Positions 1 through 8,216 of a DNA stretch of 64,000 bases are shown one piece after another; positions within the stretch are counted from its first letter, which is position 1, and each line of letters begins with the position of its first letter. Origin of the DNA: Aureimonas sp. AU4. Its GTDB lineage: Bacteria > Pseudomonadota > Alphaproteobacteria > Rhizobiales > Rhizobiaceae. Both the position numbers and the translations under genes were made by a program. Location of the stretch: NCBI RefSeq assembly GCF_001463765.1, contig NZ_BBWK01000029.1, positions 1-64,000 of the forward strand, read 5' to 3'. The notes under the pieces were generated by a model. It saw only the letters and a list, made by a program, of their open reading frames with translations, was not told where the DNA came from and searched no databases.

Positions 1-2
1 GC

Positions 3-647
3 ATGGCCGTGCCCGCGCCGCGCGCCAGGGGCGGCGAGCCGATCGGCTGGCGGGCGGTTCTCTCCGAGATCTTCTCGGCGCGCAACGCGCGCGCCACGAT
101 CGCCTTCTGGACCGCGCTCTTCATGGGGCTCCTTCTCGTCTACGGTCTCGGCCAATGGCTGCCGCAGATCATGCGCCGCTCGGGCTACGAGCTCGGCGAC
201 AGCCTCCTGTTCCTGGCCGTTTTCTCGTTCACCTCTGCCATCGGCGGCATCCTGCTCGGCCGGCTGGCGGACCGGTTCGGCGTGCGCCGGACGGTCTTCC
301 TTTCCTATCTTCTCGGCGCCGCCGGCATCGCGGCGCTGTCGCTCAAGGGCTCGATCTGGATGAACTACGCCTTTGTCGCGGTGGCGGGGTTCGGCAGCGT
401 ATCGAGCTCGCTGATCCTGACGGGCTATCTCGCCCAGTATCTCGACCCACGCGTGCGGGCGGGCGGCACGGGCTGGGCTCTGTCCTTCGCCCGGATCGGC
501 GCCTTCTGCGGGCCGCTGCTCGGCGGCACCGTCGCCTCGCTCGGCGTCGATCCCGCCTGGAACTTCTACGCCTTCGCGCTGGTCGGCCTCGTTGCGGCGC
601 TCGCCACGGCGGCGATCCCCGGCCGGACGGGGGCGACGCGACCCTGA
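3..647 (+). CDS. MFS transporter, C-terminal half (5' end outside window)
   Basis: This is the second half of a major facilitator superfamily carrier, an inner-membrane secondary transporter. The visible 214 residues open with a polar loop and then give about six hydrophobic segments, among them a YGLGQWLPQIMRRSGY stretch and an LGRLADRFGVRRT loop (near residue 85). Those match the start of the second six-helix half and the inter-helix RxxDRxGRR-type motif of the aromatic acid:H+ symporter (AAHS) branch. A full member has about 400-450 residues, so the first half lies before the window and the Met at position 3 is probably internal. The gene ends 15 bp before the convergent dioxygenase-family gene. 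Substrate unknown; an aromatic acid would fit the neighbours but is inference. Confidence 0.8.
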   Translation: MAVPAPRARGGEPIGWRAVLSEIFSARNARATIAFWTALFMGLLLVYGLGQWLPQIMRRSGYELGDSLLFLAVFSFTSAIGGILLGRLADRFGVRRTVFLSYLLGAAGIAALSLKGSIWMNYAFVAVAGFGSVSSSLILTGYLAQYLDPRVRAGGTGWALSFARIGAFCGPLLGGTVASLGVDPAWNFYAFALVGLVAALATAAIPGRTGATRP

Positions 648-662
648 GTCCGCAGCGCCCTC

Positions 663-1421
663 CTACTCCGCCGCCTTGGGCTGCGGCGGGGCGGAGAGCG
701 ACGCGCGCACCACGCCGTAGCTCGCGCCCCAGGCGTCGGTCATCGTGCAGCGAACGTCCCAAAGCTCGGGAAAGAAGCGGTGGCGCGCGCCGGCCTGCAG
801 GATGTCGACCGGCCGCCCCTTCAGCGACTTCGACCCGAGGCCGATGGAGCGGTGGATGAGATAGACGTGGTGCGCCCGGAACTTCTGGAACAGCTCGTCA
901 TACTCCACCAGCGCCTCGGCGACGACGTAGGAGTCGTCATGGGCGTAGGCGCTGTCGTAGACCTGCTCCACCGTCTTGCCGCGCCCCTCGAGATAGGTCT
1001 CGCGATAGGCCTCCCAGAGATCGAACGGCATGCGCAGGAGGACCTGGAAGCCCGGCGACTCCTGCCCGGAACCGTTGCCGAGCTGCTTGCGCACCTCCTG
1101 GTACTCGCGCGGCGACATGGTCTCGAGAAGCTCGAGCTGCGCCGTCATGAGCCGCATGGTGCGGTGGACGCGACCCATCAGCGTCACGACCCGGTGCGTG
1201 TCGCCCGCCCGCAGGAAGTCCATCACGTCGACCAGCGTATAGGCGATGAGCTTCATCCACAGCTCCTCGACCTGGTGGACGACCTGAAACTGGAGCTCGT
1301 CGCCGTTCGTCATCTCGGCCAGCGGCTTCTGGCAGGACAGAAGCGTCCCGACGTCGAGATAGACGCCGTAGTCCAGCATCTTCGGCGTCTCGATCAGGGC
1401 GTGGTAACCGGCGCGATCCAT
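663..1421 (-). CDS. Tryptophan 2,3-dioxygenase family protein (divergent)
   Basis: 252 residues, slightly shorter than the usual ~270-300. The family opens the indole ring of tryptophan with O2 and haem, giving N-formylkynurenine. His49 in QFQVVHQVEELWMKL matches the distal active-site His, and His185 in FRAHHVYLIHRSIG matches the proximal haem ligand region; the FFPELWDVR block near the C-terminus is also typical. The Gly-rich substrate loop (GTGG in characterised enzymes) is not seen; KGRPVDIL stands there instead, so a different indole or aryl substrate is possible. It is divergent from an Lrp/AsnC regulator with a 133-bp gap, an arrangement like kynR/kynA. A kynureninase-like gene lies 12 kb away. 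Family call is firm, substrate is not. Confidence 0.75.
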   Translation of the reverse strand: MDRAGYHALIETPKMLDYGVYLDVGTLLSCQKPLAEMTNGDELQFQVVHQVEELWMKLIAYTLVDVMDFLRAGDTHRVVTLMGRVHRTMRLMTAQLELLETMSPREYQEVRKQLGNGSGQESPGFQVLLRMPFDLWEAYRETYLEGRGKTVEQVYDSAYAHDDSYVVAEALVEYDELFQKFRAHHVYLIHRSIGLGSKSLKGRPVDILQAGARHRFFPELWDVRCTMTDAWGASYGVVRASLSAPPQPKAAE

Positions 1422-1554
1422 GACAAGCGATCCTCAAGCAGGGTTGCTGGGCGCCGAGCGTCGCACGGATTTGCCCGAACATTGTTTCCTCGATTTCCGC
1501 GATGGGCGTTTCGTGTGAACGTTCCGCCGTGATCTGCCGTGAACTGGAGAACGA

Positions 1555-2031
1555 ATGGACCGTATCGACCTGGAGATCGCCGAGGCGCTGGAAGAGGATG
1601 CACGTCTTTCCTTCGCGGATCTCGCGGGCCGTCTCGCCATGAGCAAGACGCCTTGCTGGAAGCGCGTGAAGGCTCTGGAGGAGAGCGGCGTCGTGACGGG
1701 CTACCATGCGAGCCTCTCGCCCGCCGCGCTCGGGCTCGGCGTCGAGGCCTTCGTGCAGATCGTCCTTGCGCCCGAGGAGGCGCCCGCCTTCGAGGCCGCG
1801 GTCGTGCGCCATCCCTTCGTGCGGCGCTGCCACGCGACCACGGGCGACGGCGACTATCTCGTTCATCTGGTGGCGCGGGACATCGCGGGCCTCGACCGCA
1901 CGCTGCGCGAGGAGCTGGCGCGCATGCCGGGCGTCCAGCGCACGCGCACCTTCGTGGCCACGCGCGAGATCAAGGCGAGCCACAAGCTGGCGCAGGCCGC
2001 CCGCGCGGCCGGCCTGCCGGGTGCGGGCTAG
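1555..2031 (+). CDS. Lrp/AsnC-family transcriptional regulator
   Basis: 158 residues with the standard two-part layout: an N-terminal winged helix-turn-helix (residues ~4-60, including LAGRLAMSKTPCWKRVKALEESGVV) and a C-terminal RAM/AsnC ligand-binding domain (~70-145) with the usual GDYLVHLVARD core (GDGDYLVHL here). Such proteins form octamers that sense amino acids. It is read away from the dioxygenase-family gene, and KynR, an AsnC-type activator of kynurenine genes in Pseudomonas, is a reasonable analogue by position. The ATG at 1555 starts the HTH with normal length. Its 3' end overlaps the end of the convergent livM gene by 4 bp. Confidence 0.9.
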   Translation: MDRIDLEIAEALEEDARLSFADLAGRLAMSKTPCWKRVKALEESGVVTGYHASLSPAALGLGVEAFVQIVLAPEEAPAFEAAVVRHPFVRRCHATTGDGDYLVHLVARDIAGLDRTLREELARMPGVQRTRTFVATREIKASHKLAQAARAAGLPGAG

Positions 2032-3008
2032 CGCGTGGCCGGCCTCTCCGGCGCCGCCGCGCCGGACGGATCGCGGCGGTGGTGCGACAGCACCTCGGCG
2101 AGAAGCCCCTTCGGTCGCAGGACGAGGATCAGGCAGAGCGCGACGCCGATGAGCACGATCTGCAGCGCGGCGGCGCGCGCCTGGTTGCCGGGATCCACCG
2201 CGGCGCCGATCAGGAAGGAGGAGCCCGACCAGAGGCCCCACACCACGACCGAGCCCACAACGGCGCCGAGATTGTTGCCGGCGCCGCCCACGACCAGCAT
2301 TGTCCAGACCTGGAAGGTCAGCGTCGGCAGGTAGTTCTCGGGCGCGATGAAGCCGATGAAATGGGCCTGGAGCGCGCCGCCGAGCCCCATGATGCCGCCG
2401 CCGATAGCAAAGGCCTGCAGGCGGAAGCGCGTCACCGGCTTGCCGAGCGCGCGGGCCGCCTCCTCGTCCTCGCGGATGGCCTTCAGGACGCGCCCCCAGG
2501 GCGAGCGGACGAGCCGCTCCAGCACCCACCAGACGAAGGCGAGAACGAGGGCGACGAGCGCGAGGTTGCAAAGGCCGAAGACGAGCGGATCGGCGGCGTA
2601 GCCCGCGAAGGGCCGGGGAATGAAGCCGAGGCCGAACGGCCCGCCGGTCAGGGGCTCGAGGTTCAGCGCGGCGAGCTGCACGGTGACCGCGAAGCCGAAG
2701 GTCGCGATCGCGAGATAGTCGGAGCGCAGGCGGATCGTCAGCCAGCCGAGCACCAGCGAGGCGAGCGCGGCGGCCGCGAAGGCCGCCGCCCAGCCGACGG
2801 GAACCGGAAGAGCGAAGCCGCCGATCCGGTCCGCCGCGTCGGGCGTCGTCAGGATCGCCGAGGCGTAGGCGCCGATACCGACGAAGCCCGCGACCCCCAC
2901 GTTGAAGAGGCCGGTCTGGCCCCACTGGACGTTCAGCCCGAGCGCGATCACCGCGTAGCTCAAGGCCAGCGTCAGGAAGAAGGCGGCGTATCCAAGGATC
3001 TCGATCAT
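2028..3008 (-). CDS. livM: Branched-chain amino acid ABC permease, LivM type
   Basis: 326-residue inner-membrane permease with about nine hydrophobic helices. The N-terminal ALNVQWGQTGLFNVGVAGFVGIGAYASAIL block and the AIREDEEAARALGKPVTRFRLQAFAIGG cytoplasmic loop are hallmarks of LivM (the ATPase-contact loop with EDE..A..LG). The start is the ATG at 3008, which overlaps the livH stop as ATGA; longer in-frame extensions run back through livH and are not real. Together with LivH it forms the channel of a HAAT-family importer for branched-chain or related amino acids and amides. It is last in the livG-F-H-M operon, read leftward. The binding protein is encoded apart, at 8217-9485. Confidence 0.93.
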   Translation of the reverse strand: MIEILGYAAFFLTLALSYAVIALGLNVQWGQTGLFNVGVAGFVGIGAYASAILTTPDAADRIGGFALPVPVGWAAAFAAAALASLVLGWLTIRLRSDYLAIATFGFAVTVQLAALNLEPLTGGPFGLGFIPRPFAGYAADPLVFGLCNLALVALVLAFVWWVLERLVRSPWGRVLKAIREDEEAARALGKPVTRFRLQAFAIGGGIMGLGGALQAHFIGFIAPENYLPTLTFQVWTMLVVGGAGNNLGAVVGSVVVWGLWSGSSFLIGAAVDPGNQARAAALQIVLIGVALCLILVLRPKGLLAEVLSHHRRDPSGAAAPERPATR

Positions 3009-3913
3009 GAGCGCGACCGCCCGAGAAGCCCTTGCGGGCGCAGGAGAAGGACGAGGGTGAGGATCAGGAAGGCGACCGCCGCGCGCCACTCGGCGCCGAT
3101 CGTCTGAACGGCTAGCGCCTCGCACAGCCCGACGACGAGGCCGCCCAGCACCGCGCCGGGCACCGAGCCGATGCCCCCCAGAATCGCGGCGGCAAACAGC
3201 GGCAGGAGAAGGTCGAAGCCCATGTAGGGCCGGATCTGGACGAGAAGCCCGGCCATGATGCCGGCTGCCGCCGCCAGCCCGCCGCCGAGGAACCAGGCCA
3301 TGCGGACCACGGCGCGCACGTCGATGCCGGCGAGCCGGGCCAGCGCCGGGTTCTCCGACACGGCCCGCATCCGCCGCCCGACCTGCGTGCGGGTCATGAG
3401 AAGATGGACGGCGAGGATCAGCACCAGGGTCGCGCCGAGCATCAGGATCTGGTCGGGCGTCGCACGCAGGCCCCAGCTGAAGCGGATGGCGATCTGGAGC
3501 TCGTTCGTGAAATAGGCCGGCTGCGAGGTGAACACGAATTCGAGGAGGCTGCGCAGCGCCATCGAGGCGCCGAAGCTGGCTATCACGAGGATGATGACCG
3601 CCGACCCCTTGCGCCTGAGGACGCCGAAGAGGATCGCATCGAGCAGGATCGCGAGCGCGCCGGTGACGAGGATCGCGAGCGGCACGGCGAGAAGGACGTT
3701 CCAGCCAAACGAGAAGTCGCCCACCGGCGCCGAGCCCACCACCGCGCCGAGAAGGCCCGAGAGCGCGAGCGCGGCATAGGCGCCGGCCGTGATGAACTCG
3801 CCATGCGCGAAGTTGGCGAAGCGCAGGATGGAATAGGTGAGCGTCACGCCGATCGCGCCCAAGCCGATCATGGCGCCCGCCACGAGCCCGTCGACGACGA
3901 ATTGCGGGTTCAT
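3005..3913 (-). CDS. livH: Branched-chain amino acid ABC permease, LivH type
   Basis: 302-residue integral membrane subunit. The N-terminal VDGLVAGAMIGLGAIGVTLTYSILRFANFAHGEFITAGAY region and the MRAVSENPALARLAGIDV loop (around residues 190-210) are diagnostic of LivH permeases, as is the ILGGIGSVPGAVLGGLVVGL segment near the C-terminus. The ATG at 3913 overlaps the livF stop by 4 bp, and its own stop overlaps the livM start by 4 bp, so the four genes are very probably one translationally coupled unit. It pairs with LivM to make the membrane pore. Substrate cannot be read from the sequence; the neighbouring catabolic genes suggest an amino acid or its derivative. Confidence 0.93.
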   Translation of the reverse strand: MNPQFVVDGLVAGAMIGLGAIGVTLTYSILRFANFAHGEFITAGAYAALALSGLLGAVVGSAPVGDFSFGWNVLLAVPLAILVTGALAILLDAILFGVLRRKGSAVIILVIASFGASMALRSLLEFVFTSQPAYFTNELQIAIRFSWGLRATPDQILMLGATLVLILAVHLLMTRTQVGRRMRAVSENPALARLAGIDVRAVVRMAWFLGGGLAAAAGIMAGLLVQIRPYMGFDLLLPLFAAAILGGIGSVPGAVLGGLVVGLCEALAVQTIGAEWRAAVAFLILTLVLLLRPQGLLGRSRS

Positions 3914-4653
3914 GGATGGGCCTCCGCGTGCTCGTAGCTGCCGAGAAACAGGGCGCCGAGGTTCGGATCGGCGCGCAGCTCGGCGGCCGGCGCCACATGG
4001 CGCAACCGCCCTTCCGCCAGAACCACGCCCCGATCGGCGATCGACAGGGCGGCGCGCACGTTCTGCTCGACGAGCAGGATCGCGACGCCGGTCTCGCGCA
4101 CCCGCTCCAGGGCTTCGAACACGTCGTGCACGAGCTTGGGGGACAGGCCCGCAGACGGTTCGTCGAGGATCAGGACCGCGGGCTCGACGATCAGCGCGCG
4201 CGCTGTCGCCAGCATCTGCCGCTGCCCGCCCGACAGCGCGCCCGCCACGAGGCCGGGCCGGGAGCCGAGGTCGGGAAACATCGCGAAGGCGGCGTCGATG
4301 CGCGGCTGGCGCAGCCGCGCGGGCAGGATGCCGGCGCAAAGGCGCAGGTTCTCGAGGATGGTGAGGGAGGCGAAGATGTTCTCGGTCTGCGGCACGAAGG
4401 CGAGGCCGTCGACGACGCGCAGGTGCGCCGGCCGCGCCGTGACGTCCGCGCCGCGAAGGGCGACCCGCCCGCCGAAGGTCGGCACGACGCCGGCCACCGC
4501 CTTGACGAAGGTCGACTTGCCGGCGCCGTTCGGGCCCAGCACGGCCACGATCTCGCCCGGCGCGACGTCGAGATCGATCCCGCGCACGATCGGCAGGCTT
4601 TCCTCGTAGCCCGCGACGAGGCCGCGCACCTCCAGGATCGGCGCCGCGCTCAA
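3910..4653 (-). CDS. livF: Branched-chain amino acid ABC ATPase, LivF type
   Basis: 247-residue cytoplasmic ATPase of the importer. Walker A is GPNGAGKST (near residue 40), the ABC signature is LSGGQRQML, Walker B is PAVLILDEPSAGLSP, and the switch His sits in ILLVEQNVRAAL. The short length and the LVEQN motif mark it as LivF, whereas LivG ends in LIEHNMD. The start at 4653 overlaps the livG stop at 4650. It works as a pair with LivG beneath the LivHM channel. Nothing unusual was seen. Confidence 0.93.
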   Translation of the reverse strand: MSAAPILEVRGLVAGYEESLPIVRGIDLDVAPGEIVAVLGPNGAGKSTFVKAVAGVVPTFGGRVALRGADVTARPAHLRVVDGLAFVPQTENIFASLTILENLRLCAGILPARLRQPRIDAAFAMFPDLGSRPGLVAGALSGGQRQMLATARALIVEPAVLILDEPSAGLSPKLVHDVFEALERVRETGVAILLVEQNVRAALSIADRGVVLAEGRLRHVAPAAELRADPNLGALFLGSYEHAEAHP

Positions 4654-5456
4654 TGGACGCTCCCGCCGAGATAGGCCTCGACGACGCGCGGGTCGGACAT
4701 GACGGCCTCCGGCGTGCCCGACGCGAGCGGCCGTCCCGCGGCCATGACGAGGACGCTTGGGCAGAGGCGGCGGATCATGTCCATGTTGTGCTCGATCAGC
4801 AGGACCGCGATGCCGCGCCGGTTGATCTCGGCGATCCGCTCGATGATAAAGTCGAGAAGCGCCGGGTTCACGCCGGCCGCCGGCTCGTCGAGAAGCAGGA
4901 CCCTCGGCTCGGCCATCAGCGCGCGGGCGAGCTCCAGAAGCTTGCGCTGCCCGCCGGACAGGACGCGGGCCGGACGGTCCGCGAGATGGTCGAGGGCGAG
5001 AAAGCGGATCAGGGCGAAGGCCCTCTCGCGTGCCGCCGCCTCCTCGCGCCGCACGCGGCCGGGCGCCAGCAGGCTCGCCAGCACCCGCTCGCCGCTCTGG
5101 CCCGTGGCCGCGGTGACGACGTTGTCGAGGACGCTCATCTCGGGAAACGGACGCGGGATCTGGAAGGTGCGGGCGAGGCCGCGCCCGACGCGCCTGTGCG
5201 CCCCCTCACCCTCCACCGGCACGCCCTCGATGCGGATCGTGCCGCGATCGGGCTTGAGGCTCCCCGCGACGAGGGCGAACATGGTCGACTTGCCTGCGCC
5301 GTTCGGGCCGATCACGCCCAGGATCTCGCCCCGGCGCAGCGTGAAACCGACGCCGTCCACGGCGGCGATGCCACCGAAGTCACGCGCCAGTTCGTCGACC
5401 GCGAGGGCGGGCGGCGAACCGGCGTCAGGTGTGGGGGGCGTGGAAGGAGCCGTCAT
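4650..5456 (-). CDS. livG: Branched-chain amino acid ABC ATPase, LivG type
   Basis: 268-residue ATPase and first gene of the leftward operon. Walker A GPNGAGKST, signature LSGGQRKLLELARAL, Walker B PRVLLLDEPAAGVNP and the LLIEHNMDMI switch region identify the LivG branch. The residues before ~20 (TPPTPDAGSPP) are low-complexity and may be a flexible tail or upstream start choice. Its promoter must lie in the 107 bp shared with the divergent GntR gene, where a TTTGAT/ATCAAA inverted repeat sits at 5481-5505. That makes the GntR protein the obvious candidate regulator. Confidence 0.93.
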   Translation of the reverse strand: MTAPSTPPTPDAGSPPALAVDELARDFGGIAAVDGVGFTLRRGEILGVIGPNGAGKSTMFALVAGSLKPDRGTIRIEGVPVEGEGAHRRVGRGLARTFQIPRPFPEMSVLDNVVTAATGQSGERVLASLLAPGRVRREEAAARERAFALIRFLALDHLADRPARVLSGGQRKLLELARALMAEPRVLLLDEPAAGVNPALLDFIIERIAEINRRGIAVLLIEHNMDMIRRLCPSVLVMAAGRPLASGTPEAVMSDPRVVEAYLGGSVH

Positions 5457-5480
5457 GCCGGGCGTCCCAAATTTTGATGT

Positions 5481-5505
5481 TTTGATTTGTGATCAAACTT
5501 TACAG
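5481..5505. promoter_or_regulatory. Candidate GntR operator, site 1 (livG/GntR intergenic)
   Basis: The + strand reads TTTGATTTGTGATCAAAC followed by TTTACAG. It holds a perfect TTTGAT-N5-ATCAAA inverted repeat. In reverse complement it gives GTAAAG then TTTGATCACA, which resembles sites at 10919-10942 and 13378-13401 that also carry GTAAAG followed by a TGATCA core. Position between two divergent genes supports an operator; the binding protein is inferred. Confidence 0.5.
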
Positions 5506-5563
5506 CGGCGAAGCTATGGGCCTAGTCTGCTGAAGACAAGCGAATAATTGAGCAGGTCCCGTT

Positions 5564-6328
5564 TTGCCCAGCTTGTGTGCAGATGCGAAGGCGAGCCCTT
5601 CGGCGACGCGTCCGGCGCCCCCCGGCCCGCCGGCCTCGCCGCTGGCCGTTCTTCCCCGGATCGCTCGCGAGACCGTGCTCGACCGGGTCTACCGGTCGCT
5701 GCGGCGTTCGCTGATCGAGGGCACGTTCGACGCGGGCGAAGTCCTGCGCATCCAGGAGGTCGCCGCCCGGCTGGAGGTCAGCACCATGCCGGTGCGCGAG
5801 GCGCTGGGGCGGCTCGTCTCGGAGCGTGCGCTGGAGGCCCTGCCCAACCGCTCCATTCGCGTGCCGCTCCTGACGAGACCCCGCCTCGACGAGGTGGCCC
5901 ATGCCCGGGCGCTCGTCGAGGGCGAGGCGGCGGCCCTCGCCAGCCGCCGCATCGGCCCCGGCACGCTTTCGGCCCTGAAGCGGGAAACCGACGCCTACGA
6001 CCGGCTGACCGCCAGGGACGGCAGCCATCGCGCGCGGGCCGCCTACAACCACGCCTTCCACTTCGCGATCTACCGGGAAGCGGGATCGAGCGTCCTTCTG
6101 CCGATCATCGAGAGCCTGTGGCTCCAGTCCGGGCCGTTCATCCGGGCGGCGGCGGAAATCTACGACAACGACGACGGGCTCAGCGCCACCCATCACCATT
6201 GGCGGATCATCGAGGCTCTGGAGCGGGGCGATGCGGAACGGACCCGCCGGGCCGTCGGCGCGGATATCGACCGGGCCTTCGACCTCCTGCGCCAACGCCT
6301 GTCCTTCGCGCAGGAGACCGCCCCATGA
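5564..6328 (+). CDS. GntR-family (FadR/FCD) transcriptional regulator
   Basis: 254 residues if the TTG at 5564 is the start; no better in-frame ATG or GTG precedes the DNA-binding domain, so the N-terminus is uncertain. The winged helix (residues ~38-100) includes AARLEVSTMPVREALGRLVSERAL, the typical GntR recognition helix, and an all-helical FCD effector domain (~110-240) follows with DxxFHFAIY (NHAFHFAIYREAG) and a late HHWRIIEAL His pair for metal or carboxylate binding. It is divergent from livG and overlaps the next gene (TIGR04076) by 4 bp, so it is probably co-transcribed with the reductase genes. A close paralogue sits at 10994. Confidence 0.88.
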   Translation: MPSLCADAKASPSATRPAPPGPPASPLAVLPRIARETVLDRVYRSLRRSLIEGTFDAGEVLRIQEVAARLEVSTMPVREALGRLVSERALEALPNRSIRVPLLTRPRLDEVAHARALVEGEAAALASRRIGPGTLSALKRETDAYDRLTARDGSHRARAAYNHAFHFAIYREAGSSVLLPIIESLWLQSGPFIRAAAEIYDNDDGLSATHHHWRIIEALERGDAERTRRAVGADIDRAFDLLRQRLSFAQETAP

Positions 6329-6690
6329 GCGCATCGGGCGACGACCGCTTCGAGCTCTTCGACCTGAGGGTCGAGGTCGTGGTGCCCGACGAGGGGCCGG
6401 TCTATTGCGGGGCAAAGCCCGGCGACCACTTCGAGCTGCGCGGCGAGATGCTGCATCTGCCCCCCGGACAGGGCTTCTCGATCTACTCGCTCGCCGCCGT
6501 CCTGCCGCTGCTCGCCGCCAAGCAGCGCCCGACGCACCGCAACGACTGGATGACCTCCGATGCGGAGGTCGCCTGCCCCGACCCGAACTGCGCGACGCGC
6601 CTGCGCATCACGCGCCTTGCCCGCCGCGCCTTCAGCCATGCCGAGACGACGGCGGTGCCGCTGCCCGCCTGCGACTCGCCCGAACCGTGA
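6325..6690 (+). CDS. TIGR04076-family small protein
   Basis: 121 residues of an uncharacterised family. The signature features are a central VYCGAKPGDHFELRGEML stretch, the segment FSIYSLAAVLPLLAAKQRP and a late ACPDPNCATRLRI motif; the Cys residues (VYCG and CPDPNC) could bind a metal, which is inference. No signal peptide is seen, so it is probably cytoplasmic. The ATG at 6325 overlaps the GntR stop (ATGA) and the next gene starts 11 bp downstream, so it should be translated in register with the aldo/keto reductase and may act with it. Function unknown. Confidence 0.8.
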   Translation: MSASGDDRFELFDLRVEVVVPDEGPVYCGAKPGDHFELRGEMLHLPPGQGFSIYSLAAVLPLLAAKQRPTHRNDWMTSDAEVACPDPNCATRLRITRLARRAFSHAETTAVPLPACDSPEP

Positions 6691-6701
6691 GGACATCCGC
6701 C

Positions 6702-7751
6702 ATGCAGACCATCGATCTCGCCCCGGACTACCGCATCTCGCGCGTCATCCGCGGCAACTGGCAGCTGGCCGGCGGCCACGGCGCGGTGGATGCGCGGGAC
6801 GCGGTGGACGACCTCTTCGCCTTCGCCGACGCCGGCATCACCACCTTCGACTGCGCCGACATCTATACCGGCGTCGAGGACATCATCGGGCAGTTCCGCG
6901 AGCGCTACCGCGACGAGCGCGGCTCGGAGGCGGCGGGGCGCCTTCGCGTCCACACCAAGTTTGTGCCCGACCTCGACGCGCTCGCCACCATCTCGCGCGC
7001 CGACGTCGAGGCGTCGATCGACACCTCGCTGAAGCGCCTGCGCACCGAGCGGCTCGACCTCGTGCAGTTCCACTGGTGGGACTACGACGTGCCGCGCTAC
7101 GTCGAGGTCGCGGGCTGGCTGAACGACCTCGCCCGCGCCGGCAAGATCCGGCACGTGGGCGGCACGAACTTCGACACGCCGCGCGCCGCCGAGCTGCGCC
7201 GGGCGGGGCTGCCGCTCTTCTCCATGCAGCTCCAGTACTCCCTTCTCGACCGGCGCCCGGAAGCGGGACTCCTGGCGGAAGCGGCCGCGAGCGGCATGGC
7301 GATCCTGTGCTACGGCACGGTCGCGGGCGGCTTCCTGTCGGACCGCTGGCTGGGGCAGCCCGAGCCGCGCGAGCCGCTGGAGAACCGCTCGCTCACCAAG
7401 TACAAGCTGATCATCGACGAGTTCGGCGGCTGGGACCTCTTCCAGGCGCTCCTGCGCGCGTTGCGCTCCGTCGCCGACCGCCGCAGCGTCGACGTCGCGA
7501 CGGTCGCGAGCCGCGCCGTTCTGGAGCGTCCCGGTGTTTCGGCGGTCATCGTGGGCGCGCGCAACCGCGCGCATCTGCCCGCCAACCTCGCCGTCTCCGA
7601 CATGCTCTTCACCGAGGAGGACCGCACCGCGATCGAGGCCGTTCTGGCGTCCGCCAAGCCCGTTCCCGGCGACGTCTACGAGATCGAGCGCGACCGCAAC
7701 GGGCGCCACGGCTCGATCATGAAGTACGGCCTCAACAAGACGGCGGCCTGA
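6702..7751 (+). CDS. Aldo/keto reductase
   Basis: 349 residues with an AKR TIM barrel. The full catalytic tetrad is visible: Asp and Tyr in TFDCADIYTG, Lys in RVHTKFVPD and His in LVQFHWWDYD. These enzymes reduce carbonyl groups with NADPH, or run in reverse on alcohols. The cofactor-binding end (AVIVGARNRAHL) is present. Start is the ATG at 6702, 11 bp after the TIGR04076 stop, and the next gene begins 5 bp after the stop, so it is central to a four-gene rightward set. Substrate unknown; the neighbours suggest an intermediate of amino-acid breakdown. Confidence 0.92.
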   Translation: MQTIDLAPDYRISRVIRGNWQLAGGHGAVDARDAVDDLFAFADAGITTFDCADIYTGVEDIIGQFRERYRDERGSEAAGRLRVHTKFVPDLDALATISRADVEASIDTSLKRLRTERLDLVQFHWWDYDVPRYVEVAGWLNDLARAGKIRHVGGTNFDTPRAAELRRAGLPLFSMQLQYSLLDRRPEAGLLAEAAASGMAILCYGTVAGGFLSDRWLGQPEPREPLENRSLTKYKLIIDEFGGWDLFQALLRALRSVADRRSVDVATVASRAVLERPGVSAVIVGARNRAHLPANLAVSDMLFTEEDRTAIEAVLASAKPVPGDVYEIERDRNGRHGSIMKYGLNKTAA

Positions 7752-7756
7752 GGGAC

Positions 7757-8182
7757 ATGGCCGGCGCCCTCGCCTCGCTCGCGCTGGCCGAGATCGCCGA
7801 GCGCCACGCCTTCTTCGAGCGCTGGTTCAACGGCGGCGGCGACGAGGACGCGCTGGCCCGCTCGCTGGCCCGCTTCGATCCCGCCTTCCTGCGGATCGAC
7901 CCGGCCGGCGGACAGGTGAACCTCGCCGCGCTTGAAGCGTCGCTCGCCGCCCGGCGCGGCGCGCGCGCGGGCGACCCGGTCTCGATCAGCGTCGAGGACG
8001 GCGCGATCGCCTGGGCGAGCGCGGCCGCCGTGCTCGCCACCTATGTCGAGGTCCAGGGCCCGGCCGGCTCGCCCGAACGGCGCCGCCGCCGCTCCACCGC
8101 CCTCTTCGTCGTGCCGCCGGGCGGGGGCCCTCCCCTTTGGCGGCATGTCCAGGAAACCTTCATCCACGACGGCGGCGCCTGA
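7757..8182 (+). CDS. Small NTF2-like (DUF4440/SnoaL-type) protein, putative
   Basis: 141 residues, read from the ATG at 7757, 5 bp after the reductase stop. The plan LALAEIAERHAFFERWFNGG, then FDPAFLRIDPAGG, then DGAIAWASAAAVLATYVEVQ, ending in PLWRHVQETFIHDGGA, fits the cone-shaped NTF2-like fold (one amphipathic helix, then curved strands, closing with a WR.vheS-type strand). Members act as small enzymes (isomerases, cyclases) or binding proteins. Exact family was not proven here. Its tight coupling to the reductase and TIGR04076 genes suggests a shared step. Confidence 0.6.
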   Translation: MAGALASLALAEIAERHAFFERWFNGGGDEDALARSLARFDPAFLRIDPAGGQVNLAALEASLAARRGARAGDPVSISVEDGAIAWASAAAVLATYVEVQGPAGSPERRRRRSTALFVVPPGGGPPLWRHVQETFIHDGGA

Positions 8183-8216
8183 CGCGTCGGCCGCAGAACC
8201 CAAGGAGACGCATGCC

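Noticed and set aside
155-859. Long open frames overlapping the MFS and dioxygenase genes
   Set aside because: Arg/Pro/Ala-rich composition without family similarity; shadow frames caused by high GC.
937-2925. 662-residue minus-strand frame across the Lrp gene, dioxygenase and livM
   Set aside because: It is an out-of-frame read of livM and its neighbours; the true proteins are in other frames.
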